From assembly GCA_009746045.1 (NCBI GenBank), contig RPFO01000086.1, positions 831,732 through 884,140 on the forward strand: DNA of 52,409 nt, written 5' to 3'. This DNA comes from Mesostigma viride (lineage: Eukaryota > Streptophyta > Mesostigmatophyceae > Mesostigmatales > Mesostigmataceae). Shown one piece after another: positions 21,901 to 31,799 of the stretch. Below the pieces are notes generated by a model, which worked only from the letters and a program-made list of their open reading frames with translations, had not been told where the DNA came from and searched no databases. The translations under genes were made by a program, and so were the position numbers. Numbering within the stretch: the stretch's first letter is position 1; every line of letters starts with the position of its first letter.

Positions 21901-22782
21901 AGGGGTCCGGACGGACCGGAATTATTTCGCGCCAAAAAATTCGCGCCGGTACCCGGCACGTGAAATTGTGGTGCACGATGCGCGTAACCCTTGCGCCAAG
22001 TTGGCCATGGCGACGTGCGTTAGGTAATAAATGCAGTAATATGGCAATAAGACCGCAGAAAATTATGCAGATGCGTCAAATCAAAGTTTCATCATGATCT
22101 TGCGTAGCCGAAGATGCATTATTGACGAGATCGATGCCATTTTTCATCCGCGTTTGCGAGGGGGTCTGGCCCGGAAATCTTGCCGCAACGAATAAGCAGC
22201 AATACATGCCTACAGCGATAATTACAAAGGTTCTTAGTCCCTAGCGATGCAGAAAGCAACGTTCATTAACGGGGAGATTGAAAATGTTAAAGAACCTTTT
22301 ATTTTATTACTTTTCCTCGTCATTTTCGGAAAGAAAACGCCAGGTCCTGCTTTATGCGCTGTCAACCCGTCCATGGGTGGCTGGCATTTCCTGCGCGCCT
22401 TGTCAGGAAAGATAGCATGCCATTGTACGTCTATTATCCAGTGGTTACCCCCGAAGTCTATTGCGTTTAGAAATCCCTTTATTCTAAGCTTTCAGCACGG
22501 TTTCCTGGAAGGGTGCGTTGTTTTGTTCGCCACTTGCTGCATGCACGTCTCTAGTTTTCCGGCAGCTTTCAACCGATTCGCTTACGTTATGCGTGGCAAG
22601 CTCTGAAATCCTGTCTAGGATTGGGTAATATCAAGGTAAGCTGCTACGTTAATGTAATGATATATGGAAGGATTTGGATGGCAGAGTGCTTATATTGCAT
22701 ATTCAACACGTACCCCGGCATGCCTCGAGGGCGGCATGCAACAAGCTGGCGAGCATATGAACCGTGCGTCTCAACGTGCTGC
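21901..22782. other. No recognised gene
   Basis: A plus-strand frame at 22247-22606 (119 codons) has no recognisable domain. Otherwise nothing is supportable. Confidence 0.35.
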
Positions 22783-22794
22783 ATGGGAAACAAG

Positions 22795-22926
22795 TGGCAT
22801 GCCTTTGGCATGAAGGAGACTGGGGGTCTCTGCCCTTTCTCCTGTAGTGCACACACAGGGATTAAAAGCACTTCGGTGCTCCGTGACTCCCCAACGGGAG
22901 CACGAGTTTAATTAATTAATTAATTA
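22795..22926 (+). mobile_element. 132-bp 5'-truncated retro-insertion with 12-bp TSD
   Basis: Bounded by ATGGGAAACAAG at 22783-22794 and 22927-22938. Its body is identical by eye to 13779-13908 and starts exactly where that match starts. It ends with the hairpin (22876-22906) and a TTAATTAA tail. This shows directly that hairpin plus TTAA is a retrotransposed 3' end. Confidence 0.88.
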
Positions 22927-22938
22927 ATGGGAAACAAG

Positions 22939-24411
22939 GTGGCTATCTTGCTGGCCATGCTTTGTTGGCTCTGCTGGCCATGCTTTGTTGGCTCTGCTTT
23001 GTTGCTTGGTTGGCTCTTGCTGGCCATGCTTTGTATATGTGTAAGCTATGCTTACGTGTGTGTCCTCTTTAGATTTGTGGATCACAGCCACTATGCTTCA
23101 CAATCAATGTGCTCTCAAGGATGCTAGCCATGCTTATGAGGATGGCTGCAAGCCATTTCTCTTATGGCTTTGCTGTATTTCGTGTTTGCGCTTACAGTTC
23201 TGTTTTGTTGGTTGGTTTTTGAACGGGGTGATGTGAACCTGCAGGGTTAGAACATTGTGTTATTATTGCTGGTTGATTGAGGCATCATCCTCTACTCTAA
23301 GTCAGCATAGCACGTGTAGATGAGCATGCTGTTTATGCACCTTATTGTTGAGCATGGTTTACAACCATGGTGAGGTGTGGGGTGTGGCTAGCATGTACGA
23401 GTCACCCATCTAATCCCACATGTTTCTGTTGCTATTGAACGTTGCTTGGGCCTCTAAACATTTCTGTTATTACCAATGAAGATTGCCAACTATGCTACCA
23501 TAGTGTGGTGCTGCATGCTATGAATGACCTCTCTAGTACTCAAGGCTCATGCTCAGCTTGATCCTGCATTTGGTGGCTGTTTGTATAACTCAATTGGCAG
23601 CCGTCTATGTTAGGATTCTGATGATTTGTGGTGGGCAGGTGATGAAAAGGGTTATGTTTGAGCTCATGCCAGTCTATACTAGGGTTGAGGGGTGGCAGTT
23701 GAGGACACTAGTTTATGCCATCAGTCTAGCTCAGAATGACCTGAATTTTGATTCCAAGATAGTTTGCATGATAAATAACTTGCTGGCACCTTGTTTGCCC
23801 CACTTGGTGGTGGGCAAGGTTGTGATTGGTGCAGCCATTTGGCATAAAACCGTATTTTCGTGCATTTTTTTTTTTCATACAACAGAACATAACAGTTCAC
23901 ATACGTGGTCAGAATGAGCTGAAAATTGGTCCCATTGATATTCCCACCCTGTGGAAGTTATTTTTGTCTCCCTGGGCCCAACCCATGCGTATTTGATTTG
24001 ATTTTTTTTTTTTAGTCACAAAAAAGACGTATTTTTCGGTAAACTGCATAAGTATGCCCAGACGTGCGATTTTGGTGCTGCAAATTAGCTCCATTCTTTG
24101 GTCTGGGTGGGGATTTGACAAAAATGAGGTGTTTGGTCCACAAGTGTGGGGGGGTTGTCCTAGGCAATCCGTGCTTTTAGGGGGTGTGCGCGCTAAAAAT
24201 AGCTCCGTGCACATGTATGGTGATGGACCTTGAACTCAAAAAGTAGCCAGATGCATGCCCAAGGGTCATATTTATATATTAAAAATATAATTACTTACAG
24301 CAGAGTGAAATCACTCAAACCAAAGCAAACGCCCAGCTATAAACCTATATACAGAGCCATGTCAAAGCTCTATACTACGATAAGACCAATGGAAACGCCT
24401 AACGGAGGAAC
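22939..24411. other. No recognised gene; LINE 3' flank
   Basis: GCTGGCCATGCTTTGTTGG is partly repeated near 22955-23035. Short frames have no domains. T-runs at 23864-23873 and 24002-24013 would be A-runs on the minus strand, and the latter is a possible 3' terminus of the large minus-strand LINE. The exact end is not resolved. Confidence 0.4.
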
Positions 24412-26622
24412 CTAATAGCCCTGCTGCACCGCAAAATCAGCCCGCGTACGGCGGAGCATGATGTCAGCCATGGCCCGAGTCAGCGCCACCGACAAGCGCT
24501 GACGCCAATATGACGTCCAGGTCCGCGCCGACCATGGGGCCCGCTGGCCCTCCAGGTCCAGCCGGTCCTCCCGGAGCCGGCAACACTCCTTGAAGAAGGC
24601 GGAGGTCAGGGGCCCCATGGCCCCAAACTCCTCCAGGACAAAGGGCACCACACGATGGTGCCCGACGTCGCCGTAGGCCAGGAGCTTGGCCCGCTCCGCC
24701 CGGTCCGCCGTGTAACCTGCCGTGAGGGAGGCCCCAGCCACGTGGCTAAGAGCCAAGGGCCGCGCCACCGAAACGTCAATAAGCAGATGCCGGCCACCCC
24801 CCTCAAAGTCCAGCACCACGATGTCAGGCCGGTGGTTGGGGGAATAGAAGGCAGCGCCATCCGCATCCTCGGACCGGATGTTCGCGTGGGGGAAAACCGA
24901 CCGAATCATGGCGAGCACCACCGTCAGGAGGACAGTGTGCAAATACAAATACCAATTCTGATTCTGTTGGCCCCCCATGCAGGCAAGGTAGTGAGTCCCC
25001 GTGGGATCCAGCGGCTGCCCACAGCTACCACAAGGCCGCCCGGCCGGAACAAGAGGCTGCGGGGCAAATAGCTGGTGCCGGAGCGCCACCGAGTAGTGGC
25101 TGGGAGCCAAGGCGAATGGGGGGGCCATGGGAAGAGCACGAAGGTACGCCGAGCCCACACTCCGCAAGGAAAGCGAGAACAGCCACGCACGTCCCTGGGC
25201 GTTGAGGTCCGCGAAAAGAGCAATCCAATCAGCCGTGTGCAGAATACCCGCGTAGGTTTTCTGGTGTTTATCGATGACGCGAGCAGGGAATGCGGCGGGA
25301 GATTGAACGGAGGCGACCGAGGGAGTGCCGCGAGGGAGGTGGCGCTGTACCGCCTGAGCGGCACGGACGGGAGAACAGGCCTGCTGGATCTCAGCATAGG
25401 CCTCCTGGATGGCGGTGACGAAGGGCAAAGGGCTGCTGGGGTCCAGGAGGTCAGGCGCTGCCGTTGCCAAAAGGGGCAGGAGCCGGCAGCTTTCCGCCCA
25501 CGACTGAGCGACGGAGCCCAAAAAGGCTGCTGGGGCCAGCCGGGCGGCACGAGTCAGACCGCAGCCACCCATCCGTGCAGGCAGGGAGGCAATGCGAATA
25601 GCATGTGGCGGGAGGTCGGGGCCCGGGACCAGCTGCGCCAAGGCCGACTGGATGCGTTCGTCGTGGCCCTCGGCGGCCAGCCGGACCTGAGACGGAAGAG
25701 CGCCCCGGAGCCAGTGAACGACGCGAGGGTGAGCGCAAAACCACAGAAGCAGACCCTTGGTCTGCGAATCATGAAGGCGCGCAATCAAGGGCAGTACCTC
25801 AGTGCGTGCCTCGAGGGCGGCCCGCAGAGCATCGATGACAAACGCGGGGTCGCCAACCGGAACGCCGAGGACATCCAACCCATGGAGGCGCTCGTCCCGG
25901 CCCAAGAGCTGGGGCGGAAAGCCGGAGCAATCACCTTGGGGCGAGTACACCGCGCACTTGGCAAGGGTCAACTGGAGGTTGATGTCGGCCACCGCGGTCT
26001 GCAGTGCCAGCAGAGCCGCGGTGGTGTCCGGCACAGGGCCCAGAAGGTAGATATCATCCAAGTAGGCCTGAATAGCGACCGCCGGGTGGGCAGCATGGAC
26101 CGCTTGGAGGCAACCCTGGAGGGGGGCGGCAAAGTACAGGGGTCCCAGGGGGTCCCCTTGCTGGGTGCCCGACCGCGACAGCAGGCCGCCGCGAGTGCCG
26201 TCCTCCATGATGTGAACCAGTTGGCCGGGCTGGCCGTAGCACACGGCTGTCCAAGCGTACAAGTCCTCGAAGGACTCCATGACGGCCGCAAACATGCTGG
26301 CGCGGGACAGACTGTTGAACGCGTTGTGGCAGTCGACCTTGACGACAGCGTGGGTGGGGTGGGCCTCGAGGTAGGCCTGCACCGAATGGATGAGGATATC
26401 CGCCCCGCCTGGAGTCGTCACCCCCAGCTGGGCCGCCACCGAGGTCTCACCCGCTGCGAGGGGCGGGCAGAAAAAGGCACGGAGCTCGGGCGCCTTTTGG
26501 CGGCAGATCACTTTGCCCACGAGCTTGCGGAGCACCTCACCGCAGGCGATCGGGCGCACCTTGCCCTCGGGGGGGGCAAGACACCCTTGAGCAGAGCGAG
26601 GAGGCGAGCGCCCGCTAACCAC
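24412..26622 (-). pseudogene. LINE reverse transcriptase, CCHC knuckle and restriction-like endonuclease
   Basis: RT motifs in order: RPIACGEVLRKLVGKV, palm A VKVDCHNAFNSLSR, palm B GTQQGDPLGPLYF, catalytic AYLDDIYLLG. After the thumb comes CGSCGQPLD-x3-G-T-H-Y-L-A-C, a CCHC knuckle, and then RPDIVVLDF...LLIDVSV with a downstream K...Y, the PD-(D/E)XK endonuclease. R2-type enzymes use this endonuclease to nick a specific target and prime cDNA synthesis on it. All catalytic residues I can identify are present. The stop is TAA at 24412-24414. Taken alone, this 700-codon segment is open throughout. Confidence 0.88.
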
Positions 26623-27482
26623 TCGCGCGCAGCGGGAGGAACGCGACCAGCCGCCAGGTCAATGAGGGTGTCAAAGAGAATGTCCTCGCCCCCATGCCCC
26701 ACCAGGACCTCCAAGTGCTCGTAGCGCCAGCCCGACGGCCCGGTAGAGGAAGCCCGCGGGACCGCACGCATCACCTCCAGGAAGCAGTCGCGGTCCAGCC
26801 GGAGGGGGGCCGGCAGGGGGTCCGGCACGGGCAGCTGGAATCCGGGCTCCGCAGGGTGAAGAGCCTCCAAGGCCGCCAGGGTAGCCGCATTGGCGGGGGC
26901 GAGCTTGGCCATTTCCAAGCGGGTCATGGCCCGGCTGAGCTGCCCCTCGCGGACGAGGCGGATGACGTCGGCGGCCACCCGCTCGAAGTTGACCTCCCCC
27001 GACAGCCGGGCCGTGCGCGGGGGCGGCACGCCAAACAGCCCCTCCCAGTCCCCCTGCAGAAAGCGTCGGCAACGGGCAATAACCGCACCCTGGAGGCCGC
27101 GCACACCACGCCCGAGAGGGGTGAGGAGCAGGCGGGGGGTCACCATGTGCAGTTTAAAGCCCAGCGGGTCGTCCGGAGCGGCGTGCATGCGCCGGAGAGA
27201 AACGATTGCACATTGCGCGAAAAGGCTACGCGCGCGGTGGGGGAGGTCGGTCAGGGTAGACGTCGGGTTGATGGCGCATGCATCCCAGGGAACCGTGTCA
27301 AGCCAACGCCAACTGGCCGAGTAGTCGGGCGGCGGGGGCTGGGAGCCGGTGGGAGCCGAGGCGGGAGGGGGGAGGGGGCCGGGACTGCTGGCCGGTTGAG
27401 GGGCCGTTGAGCAACACAGGCGCGCGCGTGCTGAGCGCGCCCGTGAATGGAGTACACCCGCTGGCAGTGAGCTTCCGGGCAC
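26508..27482 (-). pseudogene. LINE segment upstream of and into the RT fingers
   Basis: After the frame change it reads YSASWRWLDTVPWDACAI, LTPLGRGVRGLQGAVIARC and GPSGWRYEHLEVL, the latter being a typical RT0/RT1 motif of LINEs (S-G-P-D/S-G-W). It ends in an eight-G run at 26569-26576, where one base must change to join the next segment (LKGVLPPP to EGKVRPIACG). Confidence 0.75.
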
Positions 27483-28750
27483 CGGTAACAGCTCATGGCC
27501 TGCAGATCCGCCGCGCCGAGATCGGGGTGCACAGCGCGAAGGTGCTGGCAGAGGAGGTTACGGTTGTGGAACACACCCGCACACGGGGACCCCGTGGGAA
27601 GCAGCACGGCACACCGGTGAAGGCCGTCGGCGGGCGCTGAGTGGCGGGGAGCGGCGCCAGCAAAGGCAGGACGTGGGGCCTGCGGCGTCTCCCCAGCCGG
27701 GCCGGCAGGCGCGCGCACCACGACCCGACCAGCGCCCGGCAGGCCCGCCGGGGCCACGGAGGAGGCAGTGCCCACCGGGGAGACCCCCAGCGGAGGGGGA
27801 TCGAGAACGCCGGCGCCCCTCCCAGGGGGACTCGCCAGCGCGCCCGCGACCACCCCAGGCCCCGGCAACGAGGCCGGGGGCGGAGGCCGAGGGGTCGGGG
27901 AGGCAGCTGGCCCCGGGGCCCGGTGGGGACCCGGCAGGGGACCCAGCGAGACCGGGGGCGGGCCGAGAGGAAGCGCAGTCCCAGGGGGCGGCACAACAGC
28001 CCGGCACAACGGGCAGCGCGGCACGGAGTGGAGCAAGCTGCGCGCGATGCACGCTTGATGGAATGTGTGGCCGCACGCGGGCAGGCGACACAAGCCATCC
28101 CCCGGCCGGAAGGGCTCAAGGCAGATGGCACAGGAGCCCGACTCGGGGTCGTCCCCCTCCAGAAGGGACCGGACATGAGGGGGGGGCGGGTCCCAGCCGG
28201 CCTCCCAGCAACCCGGGAGAGCGGCAATCTGGGCGCGCGAGAGGATGCCGACCGGTTGGTCAGCCGCGGGGTGCCATTCGTGCGGGATGCCTGCCAACTC
28301 CAGGATGTCGTGGAGGAAGGCAGAAACAGGCGTCCCCGCGGTTAGGGGCTGGGCGCGCCCGGCCGAGTCCACCAAGATGGCCTGGCCGCCCTGAACCGCG
28401 ATGGGGGCCCCGAACTCCACACGCAGCATGGCGGCCTGCGCCAGGCTGAGGGAGGTGATGAGAAAGCCCCCACTGGCAACCGGGCCGGGAGGCGGGGCCT
28501 GGGCGTCCAAGAAGAGGCGAAGCTGCCGCGGGGACATGAGGCCCAGGTCGGCGCCGCCCGCGAGGTAGGCCGCCCGCACCGAGACCTGTGCGTCTCGAGC
28601 CACCGCCGTGACGAACTCGACCACCTCCTGACCCACCCGCTCGTCCAGGGAAAGCAGCTCTTCCTGCCGGGCGGCCGGGAGATGCCACGGCAGCCGGCAG
28701 CCGGCGTGATATCCTTCCAAGACATACCCCCAAAGAGTCGAGGCCGTCAC
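27251..28750 (-). pseudogene. LINE segment with RING-H2 and C2H2 fingers
   Basis: Residues 207-249 form a textbook RING-H2: C207, C210, C226, H228, H231, C234, C246, C249, with the hydrophobic spacing of E3 ubiquitin ligases. About 130 residues of proline-rich linker follow. Two zinc-finger-like motifs come next: C-A-V...C...H-L-R-A-V-H, and C-Y-R-C...H-G-R-A-Q-H-A-R-A-C. N-terminal C2H2 fingers are usual in RLE LINEs and bind the target DNA. A RING is not, and would imply ubiquitin conjugation or scaffold function. The frame is lost near 27330-27400 in G-rich runs. The region upstream of the RING (residues 1-200) has no recognised fold. Confidence 0.75.
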
Positions 28751-29579
28751 CGGGGGGCGGCGGAAAGAAATGTCGCCCGCACCTGCGCAACTAGGGCCAG
28801 GAAGGCCGGGGGCCTAGGGAGCGAGGGGAAGGCGGCCTGGAGCCCGACCGCGTCCAGCAACAAAGGGCAGTACGCCCAAGAAAAGGTGGCGCGGCCCACC
28901 ACGCCGACAATGTGCGAGGGCGGCCACGAGGTGAACGCGTGGGCCCGGGGGCCGCCGTCCCACGCGGCAAGGACGGGGGTGGCGGCTGGGTGGCCAACCG
29001 CGGCCGGGGGAAGGGAGGCCAGAGCGTCGGGGAGCGAGGGGCCGGGGGCGGGCGCCGGGGTCGCCAGGCCCGCCGGGGGTCGGCCGGGCTCAGCCCAGGC
29101 GACAGCGCCGCGCCCCCGTCGGCGGGGCCAGGCGACGGGTGGGGCCCCGGGGCCGAGGGCGCCAGGGCCCGAGCAACGGCGGCCCCATCGGGCAGGCCAC
29201 GGCCCGCCCCGAGGGCCTCGGCAGGGGGGCACACGGGGCAGGGGGCCGGAGCACCCAGCGGGGAGGGCAGCCCGGGGGCCCGCCGGGGGGGACAGCGCGG
29301 GCACGTCCAGGAGCCCGGCGGGACCCGGTAGAGCCGGGGAGTAAGACACTGCAAGTGCCACCCGGAATTGCAAGCATCACAAACTAACATGTGGTGCCCG
29401 CGGTGCCCGCTCCGGCAGACCTCGCAGACCAAGGAGGGGGAGACCGGGGCGCCCGAGCCCCCCGCAGCCGGGTCGCCCACCTCCGCAAGAAGGGCCGCAA
29501 GCCGAGAGGACCGCCGAGGCGCCAACCGGGGAGCGGGGGAGCCGTTGGGCGAAGGGGGTCGTGGGTCGTCCATGAACAA
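28747..29579 (-). pseudogene. LINE N-terminal segment with PHD finger
   Basis: Starts MFMDDPRPPSPN, with a basic serine-arginine patch at residues 19-30. A canonical PHD finger follows: C52, C55, C67, C70, H75, C78, C93, C96 with the conserved W91. PHD fingers bind histone H3 tails, so it may direct the element to chromatin. A proline-rich linker follows. Homology then switches frame near 29030-29080, and the second frame reads SHIVGVVGRATFSWAYCPLL to 28747. A stop there is avoided by changing one G in the six-G run at 28752-28757, after which the RING segment continues. This start is the only ATG before the PHD and lies about 110 bp from the tandem array. Confidence 0.75.
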
Positions 29580-29690
29580 TCAGGGCAGGCGTGGCAGCCA
29601 CCGAGGGGGGGGGCGGGGGGTGTGGGGGGCGGAGCCCCCCACGCGGGGGGTTTGGGGGGCGGCAGCCCCCCAACGCGCTGCGGTCGCGGT
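29580..29690 (-). promoter_or_regulatory. G/C-run 5' leader with two hairpins
   Basis: Between the PHD ATG and the array lie GGGGGGCGGAGCCCCCC and GGGGGGCGGCAGCCCCCC, each able to fold on a 5-6-nt loop, plus further G-runs. They could form stem-loops in the element RNA or G-quadruplexes in the plus strand. Confidence 0.5.
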
Positions 29691-31094
29691 ACCGCCTGCC
29701 GTCCGGCACTTTGAAGCCCGCCGGTGCTATAATTCCTATCGTCCACGCATGTTTTCCCCTGCCTCAAACCGCACGTTGCATTTAAATCTGGAGCCCAAAA
29801 TTCACTGAAAACGTGTGCCAGCCGGTAGCAAACTGGGCCAAGCTGCCACGGAATGGTGGTACCGCCTGCCGTCCGGCACTTTGAAGCCCGCCGGTGCTAT
29901 AATTCCTATCGTCCACGCATGTTTTCCCCTGCCTCAAACCGCACGTTGCATTTAAATCTGGAGCCCAAAATTCACTGAAAACGTGTGCCAGCCGGTAGCA
30001 AACTGGGCCAAGCTGCCACGGAATGGTGGTACCGCCTGCCGTCCGGCACTTTGAAGCCCGCCGGTGCTATAATTCCTATCGTCCACGCATGTTTTCCCCT
30101 GCCTCAAACCGCACGTTGCATTTAAATCTGGAGCCCAAAATTCACTGAAAACGTGTGCCAGCCGGTAGCAAACTGGGCCAAGCTGCCACGGAATGGTGGT
30201 ACCGCCTGCCGTCCGGCACTTTGAAGCCCGCCGGTGCTATAATTCCTATCGTCCACGCATGTTTTCCCCTGCCTCAAACCGCACGTTGCATTTAAATCTG
30301 GAGCCCAAAATTCACTGAAAACGTGTGCCAGCCGGTAGCAAACTGGGCCAAGCTGCCACGGAATGGTGGTACCGCCTGCCGTCCGGCACTTTGAAGCCCG
30401 CCGGTGCTATAATTCCTATCGTCCACGCATGTTTTCCCCTGCCTCAAACCGCACGTTGCATTTAAATCTGGAGCCCAAAATTCACTGAAAACGTGTGCCA
30501 GCCGGTAGCAAACTGGGCCAAGCTGCCACGGAATGGTGGTACCGCCTGCCGTCCGGCACTTTGAAGCCCGCCGGTGCTATAATTCCTATCGTCCACGCAT
30601 GTTTTCCCCTGCCTCAAACCGCACGTTGCATTTAAATCTGGAGCCCAAAATTCACTGAAAACGTGTGCCAGCCGGTAGCAAACTGGGCCAAGCTGCCACG
30701 GAATGGTGGTACCGCCTGCCGTCCGGCACTTTGAAGCCCGCCGGTGCTATAATTCCTATCGTCCACGCATGTTTTCCCCTGCCTCAAACCGCACGTTGCA
30801 TTTAAATCTGGAGCCCAAAATTCACTGAAAACGTGTGCCAGCCGGTAGCAAACTGGGCCAAGCTGCCACGGAATGGTGGTACCGCCTGCCGTCCGGCACT
30901 TTGAAGCCCGCCGGTGCTATAATTCCTATCGTCCACGCATGTTTTCCCCTGCCTCAAACCGCACGTTGCATTTAAATCTGGAGCCCAAAATTCACTGAAA
31001 ACGTGTGCCAGCCGGTAGCAAACTGGGCCAAGCTGCCACGGAATGGTGGTACCGCCTGCCGTCCGGCACTTTGAAGCCCGCCGGTGCTATAATT
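29691..31094 (-). repeat. 170-bp tandem array, 8 full copies and a 44-bp partial
   Basis: Units start at 29691 and every 170 bp to 31051, identical as far as I can read. The unit contains ATTTAAAT, a possible TATA-like element in the LINE orientation. The distal copy is cut at 31094. The array abuts the LINE 5' leader and no copy lies beyond its 3' end. This matches the layout of tandem 5' UTR promoter monomers (as in mouse L1), although a satellite used as insertion target remains possible. Confidence 0.85.
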
Positions 31095-31390
31095 TTTAAT
31101 CATATTTATGGCCCCCCATCATAATTTGCATTGCCAGAATGGGTATTGAGTGCAAAACATGTGTATTCAATTTGGGGGGGTTCAGGTCCGTCCGGACCCC
31201 CGCATGATATAATACCTACGCATGATATAAAAATCCAGTGATGATTGGGGACCATACATATGATTAAAAAAAAAAAAAAAATTAATCCAACCACTTGGGC
31301 GGGGGTACTAGCCCCCACCACATACTGGTTACGTGCTAAAAATAGAAAAGGACGCTATTTTAGTCACATTTTCCCTAGGACAATGGGCAA
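31095..31390. other. Flank between the array and the next retro-insertion
   Basis: AT-rich, with a poly(A) of about 15 near 31266 and short GCATGATATAA duplicates near 31202-31228. No coding region. Confidence 0.4.
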
Positions 31391-31768
31391 CCCATGGATG
31401 ATGCCTTCAGAATTTAGCCACGCCCTGCCTATAATGGGACCCCCATCCATGGATGTCGCATTAAGAATTTAGCCAGGCTATGCCATGCAGAGAGATGTGG
31501 CTCTGTCGAGTTCTAAGCCATGCCCTAGCTCTTGTATAGCCATGATGATCTTCCCCCACAAGAAATACTCCCCCTTAGCTGGGCATAGTGCCGTGAAGAT
31601 CATGAGGGTGCAGGTGCCCTGGTGCACCTAGAGCAATTAGAGTAGCTTACATTCCCACCCTTGCAGGAAGTAGCCCAGAATGTATTATAAAAGCCATATG
31701 CCCCTTCTCAGGGATATAGTGCTACATGTACTCCCAACGGAGTTATGTTTCTAATTAATTAATTAATT
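31391..31768 (+). mobile_element. 5'-truncated ORF1-family 3' end with putative 9-bp TSD
   Basis: AATGGGCAA at 31382-31390 recurs at 31769-31777, directly after the TAATTAATTAATTAA tail. The body matches the minus-strand 3' UTR at 34740-35040 and has the GTACTCCCAACGGAGTTATG hairpin at 31719-31747. Confidence 0.65.
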
Positions 31769-31799
31769 AATGGGCAAACTGCATATCTGTTTTCACCGC

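Larger units (their letters stand above)
24412..31094 (-). mobile_element. RLE-type LINE with PHD and RING domains plus 170-bp 5' monomers
   Basis: One coding region of about 5.2 kb (29579 to 24412) followed on its 5' side by a 170-bp tandem array. Four open segments overlap and together encode, in order, PHD finger, RING-H2, two C2H2-type fingers, reverse transcriptase, CCHC knuckle and a PD-(D/E)XK restriction-like endonuclease. RT plus CCHC plus RLE is the core of the R2/CRE/NeSL/Utopia-type non-LTR elements. The PHD and RING additions are not something I can assign to a described family. The segments are separated by frameshifts, at least two of them at G homopolymers. The 3' end is uncertain (perhaps near 24002) and no TSD was found. 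The segment is much more GC-rich than its surroundings, suggesting recent arrival. Confidence 0.85.

Noticed and set aside
25075-26724. Plus-strand open frame of 549 codons opposite the RT
   Set aside because: It is the antisense shadow of the minus-strand RT/RLE gene in GC-rich DNA; no domain is visible in it.
29691-31094. The 170-bp repeat as U2 snRNA, 5S rRNA or spliced-leader gene (known RLE-LINE targets)
   Set aside because: The unit lacks any sequence I recognise from those genes. CTATAATTCC resembles a bacterial -10 box only by chance in this eukaryotic setting.
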